DNA of 64,000 bases from Halobacillus locisalis (GTDB taxonomy: Bacteria; Bacillota; Bacilli; Bacillales; Halobacillaceae), in contig NZ_JACEFG010000001.1 of assembly GCF_013694105.1 (NCBI RefSeq), forward strand, positions 434,001 through 498,000. Direction: 5' to 3'. Under the pieces are notes generated by a model. It saw only the letters and a program-made list of their open reading frames with translations. It was not told where the DNA came from and did not search any database. A program made the position numbers and the translations under genes. This document shows, piece after piece, positions 58,567-64,000 of this stretch (its first letter is position 1; every line of letters starts with the position of its first letter).

Positions 58567-59139
58567 ATGAATCCAATCACTAAAAACATACGCACATCGC
58601 TTGAAACAGAACGCTGCTTGTTGCGTGCGCCCCAGTCGGGGGACGGGGAACAAATCAACAAGGCTATTAAACGATCCCTAGCTGAATTAAGTCCTTGGCT
58701 TGCTTTTGCTCGTCAGCATCCCTCAGTAGAAGATACAGAAACGAATACGCGTCAGGCTGCTTCTAAGTTTATTACACGAGAAAATCTCCGGTATTTGATT
58801 TTTTCAAAAGAGACAGGCGCTTTTATTGGGTCCACAGGATTTCATGAAATCGACTGGTCCGTACCGAAGCTGGAAATTGGGTACTGGATTGACACGAAGC
58901 ACAGTGGGAATGGATATATGCTCGAGGCGGTAGAAGCGCTGACTACTTTTGCCTTTGAAGAATTGGACATGGTAAGAATCGAAATTCAATGTGAATCAGA
59001 GAATGTTCGAAGTCGGGCGATACCAGAGAAACTAGGTTTTCAAATGGAGGGAATCATGCGAAACGATGACCGTTCCGTGGATGGTAAGCGTTTGACGGAT
59101 ACGTGCATTTATTCAAAGGTGAAAGTAGACAAGTTCTAG
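58567..59139 (+). CDS. GNAT acetyltransferase, RimJ/RimL type
   Basis: A 190-residue acetyltransferase. It starts with LETERCLLRAPQSGDGEQI, the normal start of RimJ/RimL-like proteins, and has EIGYWIDTKHSGNGYMLEAVEAL (about 98-120) as motif A and QCESENVRSRAIPEKLGFQMEGIMRND (about 140-166) as the Asn and GF strand. RimL-type enzymes acetylate ribosomal proteins, others act on small molecules or antibiotics; substrate not known. AAAAGGGATGG is before the ATG. Confidence 0.9.
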   Translation: MNPITKNIRTSLETERCLLRAPQSGDGEQINKAIKRSLAELSPWLAFARQHPSVEDTETNTRQAASKFITRENLRYLIFSKETGAFIGSTGFHEIDWSVPKLEIGYWIDTKHSGNGYMLEAVEALTTFAFEELDMVRIEIQCESENVRSRAIPEKLGFQMEGIMRNDDRSVDGKRLTDTCIYSKVKVDKF

Positions 59140-59268
59140 TACATGATTCTTTCGAGTTCAGCTTAATATATCTATGGAAAGAGTGTGGCTATGTTGCAAA
59201 AAAATCATATAGCCAAATCGCTATAGATTCTCTATCGTACTGAATCGATTTTAAAGGAGATTATATCA

Positions 59269-59847
59269 ATGAACACTATCATATATTTCGTACGCCATGC
59301 TCACTCTACCTACACAGAAAAAGAGCGTAGTCGACCACTATCTGAACACGGGAAAAGAGACGCTGAGAAAGTAAAAGACTTGTTAGCCAACAAGAACATC
59401 CATCATGTTCTTTCAAGTCCTTATCTCCGCTCCATACAAACCGTTGAGCCTCTAGCCAATGAGATCGGTAAAGAAGTGCATGTAATAGAAGACTTCAAAG
59501 AAAGGAAGCTGATCGAAGGGAGTGCAAAGAATTTCTCAGAAGCGATAGAACGCGTTTGGAGCGATGAAGCGTTCTCTTGGCCGGGAGGAGAGTCCAATCA
59601 AGTGGCTCGCCAAAGAGGTGCAAACGCTTTGAATGACGTTTTGAAAAAGCATGAAGGGGAGCGTGTCGTGATAGGAACTCATGGAAATATCATGACCTTA
59701 ACGATGGGCGCGCTGGACTCCAGGTTTGATTACGAATTCTGGAAACAGCTACGGATGCCAGAGGTGATCGCCTTAACGTTCGACCAGTCTACCTTGTTGA
59801 CGGTGGATCGTATCGTCGATGAGGAAGCCCAGAGCACCTTCACCTAA
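59269..59847 (+). CDS. Histidine phosphatase family protein
   Basis: A 192-residue phosphoglycerate-mutase-like phosphatase. VRHAHSTY (about residues 8-15) holds the phospho-accepting His within RHxxS/T, LSSPYLRSIQT (about 49-59) gives the next Arg, and GTHGN (about 137-141) the second His. A broad phosphatase is likely. AAAGGAG precedes the ATG. A hairpin terminator follows. Confidence 0.92.
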   Translation: MNTIIYFVRHAHSTYTEKERSRPLSEHGKRDAEKVKDLLANKNIHHVLSSPYLRSIQTVEPLANEIGKEVHVIEDFKERKLIEGSAKNFSEAIERVWSDEAFSWPGGESNQVARQRGANALNDVLKKHEGERVVIGTHGNIMTLTMGALDSRFDYEFWKQLRMPEVIALTFDQSTLLTVDRIVDEEAQSTFT

Positions 59848-59864
59848 TGCGAAGGAGAAATGGT

Positions 59865-59898
59865 AGAGTTTCGGATACGGTCCGGAACTCTTATTTAA
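59865..59898 (+). terminator. Hairpin after the phosphatase gene
   Basis: AGAGTTTCGGA pairs with TCCGGAACTCT (one G-U), 5-nt loop. The following TATTTAAT is a poor T-run. Confidence 0.6.
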
Positions 59899-60050
59899 TG
59901 CAGGTGTTTGGAATTAGGGCTTGTCGATTGTGGGGGTTCGTCATAGAATTGAGATAGTCAGAGGATTTCACTCGATCCACTGTACGTCAGAAATCTTTCT
60001 CTATTAATCGGCTGTCTATTGCACTCCAAAATGAAAGGGGTTACATAACT

Positions 60051-61982
60051 GTGAATACGAAATACTTAGACTTACTTGCACAGAAGTATAATAGTGAAGA
60101 AAAAGTGGTCACGGAAATCATCAATCTGAAAGCTATACTTAACCTTCCAAAGGGAACGGAACATTTCGTCAGTGATCTGCACGGTGAATACAGAGCTTTT
60201 CAGCATGTCCTGAGAAATGGATCAGGCAAAGTGAAAGAAAAAATCACTGACTTGTTTCAGGATGAGTTGAGTGAGCAGGAAATCAACGAGTTTGCAACAC
60301 TTGTCTACTATCCAGAAGAGAAAATAAAATTAATAAAAAATGCTTTTGACAATGAAACCCAATTAGAACATTGGTATATCCAGATGATTGAGCGGATGTT
60401 GAAGCTCATTTCCTACGCATCCTCTAAATATACGCGTTCAAAATTACGAAAGGCGTTACCTTCTCAGTTTGTATATGTAATTGAAGAACTATTGTACAAA
60501 ACGGCCGATCCCGCCAACAAGGAGTCCTACTATTCGAAGATTGTCCAACAGATTATCTCCCTCGGTCAGGCGGACAAGCTCATGATCGGCCTTTCTTACA
60601 CGACTCAAAAGTTAGTTGTTGATCACCTTCATGTCGTTGGCGATATTTACGATCGTGGTCCTGAACCTGATCGAATTATGGAAACTCTCATCAACTATCA
60701 TTCTGTAGATATTCAGTGGGGGAATCATGATGTTTTATGGATTGGTGCTTATGCCGGATCGAAGGTTTGTCTGGCGAACATCATTCGTATTTGTGCGAGG
60801 TATGCGAATTTGGAGATCATCGAGGATGTTTACGGAATCAACCTTAGGCCGTTACTCAACCTTGCCGAGAAGTACTATGAGGACAATCCATCTTTTCGAC
60901 CAAAGGTGCAGGCGGATGAGCGGCCTTCTAAGCATGAAGAACTTCAAATAACGAAAATCCATCAAGCGATTGCTATGATTCAGTTCAAACTTGAAAGTCC
61001 AATCATTAAGCGGCGTCCGTACTTCAATATGTCCGAGCGTTTACTACTTGAAAATATTGATTACGATCGAGAAGAAATTACGATCAACGGGGAAACCTAT
61101 CCTTTGGACAACCCTTGCTTTGCAACGATTAACCCTGACCAACCCGATCAATTGCTGGAAGAAGAACAGCAGGTAATAGATAAGTTGCTATTTTCTGTTC
61201 AACATTCGGAAAAGCTATCAAGACATATGAATTTTCTTATGAAAAAGGGAAGTCTTTATTTGAAATACAATGGCAATCTACTGATTCACGGTTGTATTCC
61301 GCTGGATGAAGAGGGCCATATGGAAAAGATGACGATCGAGAACAAAACATATGGCGGTCGCGATTTACTTGATATCTTTGAGTATTATTTACGTGATGCG
61401 TTTGCCAACCCAGACAAGACAGATGACCTTGCGATGGATATGGCCTGGTATCTTTGGACAGGAGAATATTCATCCCTCTTTGGAAAGAGAAAGATGACGA
61501 CGTTTGAAAGGTATTTCATCAAAGACAAGAATACACACAAAGAGAAGAAGAATCCTTATTACTTCTTACGTGAGAACGAAGAGACTTGTCGTGAAATCCT
61601 TAAAGAATTCGACCTTCTTCCTGATCAAGGCCATATCATTAATGGTCATACACCCGTAAAAGAGATAGAAGGGGAAAATCCAATTAAAGCGAGTGGGAAA
61701 ATGATCGTCATTGATGGCGGGTTCTCGAAAGCTTATCAGTCCACGACGGGAATTGCGGGATATACCTTGTTATTTAATTCTTATGGGATGCAGCTCGTTG
61801 CTCATAAGCAATTCCATTCTAAAGAGGACGTTCTGGCTAATGGAACCGATGTTTTATCAGTGAAGAGACTGGTAGATAAGGAACTGGAACGAAAGAAAGT
61901 GCTCGAGACGAATATCGGAGAAGAGCTTCTGCAGGAAATTTACATCCTCAATCAATTGATGGAGTACCGCTATATGAAATGA
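60051..61982 (+). CDS. fbp: Fructose-1,6-bisphosphatase class III
   Basis: A 643-residue calcineurin-like phosphatase of the Firmicute class III type (B. subtilis Fbp). Metal motifs include [17 protein letters not shown] near residue 42-60, [12 protein letters not shown] near 196-207, QWGNHDVLW near 221-229 and INGHTPVKE near 531-539. It makes fructose-6-phosphate in gluconeogenesis, usually needing Mn2+ and activated by phosphoenolpyruvate. GTG 60051 has AAAGGGG upstream. A strong terminator follows. No cre site is obvious upstream. Confidence 0.96.
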   Translation: MNTKYLDLLAQKYNSEEKVVTEIINLKAILNLPKGTEHFVSDLHGEYRAFQHVLRNGSGKVKEKITDLFQDELSEQEINEFATLVYYPEEKIKLIKNAFDNETQLEHWYIQMIERMLKLISYASSKYTRSKLRKALPSQFVYVIEELLYKTADPANKESYYSKIVQQIISLGQADKLMIGLSYTTQKLVVDHLHVVGDIYDRGPEPDRIMETLINYHSVDIQWGNHDVLWIGAYAGSKVCLANIIRICARYANLEIIEDVYGINLRPLLNLAEKYYEDNPSFRPKVQADERPSKHEELQITKIHQAIAMIQFKLESPIIKRRPYFNMSERLLLENIDYDREEITINGETYPLDNPCFATINPDQPDQLLEEEQQVIDKLLFSVQHSEKLSRHMNFLMKKGSLYLKYNGNLLIHGCIPLDEEGHMEKMTIENKTYGGRDLLDIFEYYLRDAFANPDKTDDLAMDMAWYLWTGEYSSLFGKRKMTTFERYFIKDKNTHKEKKNPYYFLRENEETCREILKEFDLLPDQGHIINGHTPVKEIEGENPIKASGKMIVIDGGFSKAYQSTTGIAGYTLLFNSYGMQLVAHKQFHSKEDVLANGTDVLSVKRLVDKELERKKVLETNIGEELLQEIYILNQLMEYRYMK

Positions 61983-61998
61983 GAATATGTTTGCAATA

Positions 61999-62033
61999 AA
62001 AAAGACCAGAGCGTGCATCGCTCTGGTCTTTTT
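61999..62033. terminator. Strong terminator after fbp, also for the RDD gene
   Basis: A 15-bp perfect stem (61999-62013 with 62019-62033) around a 5-nt loop; T-run on the plus side and A-run giving T on the minus side. Confidence 0.92.
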
Positions 62034-62047
62034 AGTTCTCTACATCG

Positions 62048-62608
62048 TTACGACTCAACTAATGTTTCAGAGGTATGTTTATTGTGATCAAGGGTTAGAT
62101 TCACTTCTTTGAATTTATTCTTAATCACAGACGTATCGGCAAAATAGTCGTGAATTCCTTGATGCCGCTTCGTAAAAGCGACGACAATGTAAGGTAGTCC
62201 CCCAATCGCCATGCTGATATAACGTCCGATGCATTCACGAAAAATGATTTGACTAGTGGACATCGAGTTTCCTTCCAATGATTGGACAGATAGACCGAGA
62301 ATCATTTTTCCAAGAGTGGCTTGAAAGTACTTCGTCATTAAAATGAAGTAAAGGAAAAAGATGAGCAGCGTAAGCAAGTTCGATACACTGAAGAAATCAA
62401 TCCAAAGTTTGGCATCCTGTAAACCAGCTAGTCTGATCAGTGGCCTTGTGACAATCGAATTGATTCCCCATACGACGATCAAATCAATTAAATAGGCAAA
62501 AAAACGGATCCAAAAGCCTGCATATAGCAATCGTTGGAGGTCATCTTTTTGTTTTTTCGTCAAAGTTTGTGGCTCTGTGATTTGCAATCGATTCTCCTCC
62601 TTATTCAC
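62048..62608 (-). CDS. RDD family membrane protein (YteJ-like)
   Basis: A 186-residue RDD protein. The RDD start is AGFWIRFFAYLIDLIVVWG (about residues 30-48), with Arg and Asp in the first helix; further helices lie near 73-90 and 125-145, and KYFQATLGKMILGL is the conserved loop. It overlaps sppA by 8 nt, so the two are coupled. In B. subtilis sppA (yteI) is followed by yteJ, an RDD gene; the order is the same here. The strong terminator downstream closes the operon. Confidence 0.9.
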   Translation of the reverse strand: MNKEENRLQITEPQTLTKKQKDDLQRLLYAGFWIRFFAYLIDLIVVWGINSIVTRPLIRLAGLQDAKLWIDFFSVSNLLTLLIFFLYFILMTKYFQATLGKMILGLSVQSLEGNSMSTSQIIFRECIGRYISMAIGGLPYIVVAFTKRHQGIHDYFADTSVIKNKFKEVNLTLDHNKHTSETLVES

Positions 62609-63596
62609 TATACATATACATCAAGGTCGGTCCTTGACGTTGACTAATTAATTCTTCTATGAAACGGATGTCGCTGTTCGGTAGAAAACTTTTGGCGAAT
62701 GGAAGGTTGGCAAATAGATCACCGACACTGTTTCTGTATTCGAATACTTCAGGATTTCCACCGACTTCTTCTTTCAATGCCATCAGCGCGTCATCCTTAA
62801 ATCCAATTTCATCAATCAGTCCATTCTCTAATGCTTGGCTTCCGGAGTAAATACGCCCGTCAGCAAGTTCGCGCACACGACTTTCACTCATGTCTCGACC
62901 TTCTGCAATAACATCGACAAATTGCTGATAAGACTCATCCACTAACTCCTGAACAATGTCACGTTCTGCATCAGACATTGGTTTTGTAGGACTCAGGATG
63001 TCTTTGAATTCGCCACTTGTGAATGTATTCCATTTCACGCCATATTCGTTTGCTAATTCCTGATAGTTCATACTTTGGATGATCACACCCAACGAACCTG
63101 TGAACGTTTCTTTAGAAGCGAATATGCGATCAGCAGGTGCGGAAACGTAGTAGCCTCCTGATGCCGCAGTCCCTCCCATTGAAACGTAGATTGTTTTACC
63201 AGCTTCTTTAATTTCTTTCAGCTGATCGTGTATTTGGGCACTCTCATAGACTCCACCACCAGGAGAGTTTACATAAAGAAGGACGGCCTTTACAGAATTG
63301 TCTTCTTTAATCGCTTCTAATTTCTTAATCATTTGCTCATGTTGATATCCTCCACTATTGAAGGGGTTTGACCCTGAGTTAGGAGAACTCATAATGGCTC
63401 CTTCAATATTGATTCGTGCAATTCGGTTCGTGTTTGAACCGTTTTCCATAATTCGTTCATCTGGGTTATCATTGGCCGTCATCATTTGTGTAGAGTTGTT
63501 CATTTGATCACCGATGAAAGACCCGACAAAGTTGAATACGATGCCCAAGACAAGTACGGCAATCGCGATCAAACTTGCGACAATTCGTTTAGTCAT
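62601..63596 (-). CDS. sppA: Signal peptide peptidase SppA
   Basis: A 331-residue membrane-anchored protease: one helix (about residues 5-28), then the ClpP-like fold. Ser146 in TAASGGYY and Lys198 in GEFKD match the Ser-Lys dyad of B. subtilis SppA (Ser147, Lys199). It degrades leftover signal peptides and possibly lantibiotics or membrane proteins. ATG 63596 has AAAGGGG upstream; an extended frame to 63686 is not needed. It is the first gene of an sppA-RDD operon. Confidence 0.95.
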   Translation of the reverse strand: MTKRIVASLIAIAVLVLGIVFNFVGSFIGDQMNNSTQMMTANDNPDERIMENGSNTNRIARINIEGAIMSSPNSGSNPFNSGGYQHEQMIKKLEAIKEDNSVKAVLLYVNSPGGGVYESAQIHDQLKEIKEAGKTIYVSMGGTAASGGYYVSAPADRIFASKETFTGSLGVIIQSMNYQELANEYGVKWNTFTSGEFKDILSPTKPMSDAERDIVQELVDESYQQFVDVIAEGRDMSESRVRELADGRIYSGSQALENGLIDEIGFKDDALMALKEEVGGNPEVFEYRNSVGDLFANLPFAKSFLPNSDIRFIEELISQRQGPTLMYMYSE

Positions 63597-63815
63597 GTTC
63601 TTACCCCTTTCCAAATAAGCCTCTTGTATTTGTATGTAGGCTATTCTTTTTATACGTGTAGCTTCTGTAAAAGGTTTCGAATTCAATCATAATTTTTCCC
63701 CTCTTCAAGAGAAATGACATGATAAAAGAGGTTTTTTATTTTTTGAATATTTAAATAAAACACTTCCCTCTTAGGGTTATTTCCATTACAATGACAGAAT
63801 ATGGAGGTGGCATTA

Positions 63816-64000
63816 ATGAAGGCTGTTCTATTTGACTTAGACGGAACCCTGTTAGACAGGGACCGGACACTGTTATATTTTCTCGAAAATCAGTACAATC
63901 GATTCTTTCAGAACGGACAAGAAAAGCGAAGGTTTATGAAGCGATTTATAGAATTGGATCGTGGAGGGTACACTCCGAAATCAGAAGTTTACCCTCTATT
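63816..64000 (+). CDS. HAD family hydrolase, 5' part only
   Basis: The gene runs off the right edge. The 61 visible codons start KAVLFDLDGTLLDRDRTL, with the HAD motif I DxDGT (D7 as nucleophile, D9 as acid), followed by a helical cap region with FLENQYNRFF and FMKRFIELDRGGY. GGAGGTGG precedes the ATG. This is a phosphatase or phosphonatase-type enzyme of subfamily I; the substrate is not known. Confidence 0.88.
   Translation, partial: MKAVLFDLDGTLLDRDRTLLYFLENQYNRFFQNGQEKRRFMKRFIELDRGGYTPKSEVYPL

Noticed and set aside
1-64000. CRISPR, tRNA, rRNA, insertion sequences or prophage
   Set aside because: No regularly spaced repeats, cloverleaf genes, transposase or phage structural genes were seen on reading both strands.

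Overview
The window looks like chromosome from a low-to-moderate GC, endospore-forming member of the Bacillaceae, probably in the Halobacillus/Virgibacillus/Pontibacillus neighbourhood. The reasons are strong AGGAGG-type ribosome sites with ATG/GTG/TTG starts, a LexA box of the Bacillus type, a Spo0E-like gene, a sigma-K-like promoter before a cysteine-rich protein, YpeB-like proteins, an sppA-RDD operon, a class III fructose-bisphosphatase and families such as DUF2515/YppC, YqkE, YkuI, TmrB and FusB. Many proteins are rich in Asp/Glu, which fits a moderate halophile. The genus is inference. I see no phage, insertion sequence, tRNA, rRNA or CRISPR array. The window reads as host chromosome with much small, lineage-specific gene content.

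Layout. 1-4.8 kb: start of a SOS-regulated Y-family polymerase (minus), a large membrane protein, a double-GNAT acetyltransferase, a yqkB/yqkE-like pair and small membrane proteins; this resembles the yqjW-yqkE region of B. subtilis as I remember it. 4.8-13.5 kb: methyltransferases, two VOC proteins, a DUF2515 protein, a NlpC/P60-like protein, SRPBCC, GNAT, a uridine-kinase-like NTPase, a phospholipase-C-like protein and small membrane proteins. 13.8-18.2 kb: a cation/Ca2+-type antiporter (minus) behind a complete yybP-ykoY-type Mn2+ riboswitch, then an ArsR-type regulator and an MFS exporter separated by a perfect 20-bp dyad. 18.3-25.7 kb: GNAT, FusB-type EF-G-binding protein, two alpha/beta hydrolases, RodA/FtsW protein, a methyltransferase and a P1 peptidase, with several tiny membrane-protein genes. 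25.9-33.1 kb: Spo0E-like gene, MBL hydrolase, MurJ/MviN flippase, RDD and DUF4181-like proteins, then a cysteine-rich protein behind a sigma-K-like promoter.

33.3-45 kb: lipoproteins, GNATs, cold-shock protein, SDR, a decayed NUDIX gene, rlmN, serine hydrolase, HIT protein, an old-yellow-enzyme family oxidoreductase and a gluzincin-type peptidase. 45-58 kb: YkuI-type EAL protein, TmrB-like NTPase, a DUF3221-like lipoprotein broken by an 8-bp tandem duplication, a repeat protein, an alpha-glucosidase with the residue typical of alpha-1,6 specificity, two tandem YpeB-like proteins, an Xre/membrane-protein pair, a GGDEF cyclase and a MerR-methyltransferase fusion. 58-64 kb: GNAT, histidine phosphatase, class III Fbp, RDD and SppA, and the start of a HAD hydrolase.

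How the parts may work together. Most genes are in one- to four-gene units bounded by clear hairpin terminators. The themes are envelope and stress biology (MurJ, RodA, SppA-RDD, CspA-type protein, FusB, TmrB, MFS), metal homeostasis (riboswitch-antiporter), sporulation/germination (Spo0E-like, sigma-K-like promoter with Cys-rich protein, YpeB-like pair) and cyclic-di-GMP (GGDEF and YkuI-type proteins). The best candidates for a second look are the riboswitch-controlled antiporter, the YpeB-like pair, the 17-bp perfect inverted repeat inside a small gene, the reversible-looking 8-bp duplication and the MerR-methyltransferase fusion. I did not find a convincing, wholly new multi-gene system.
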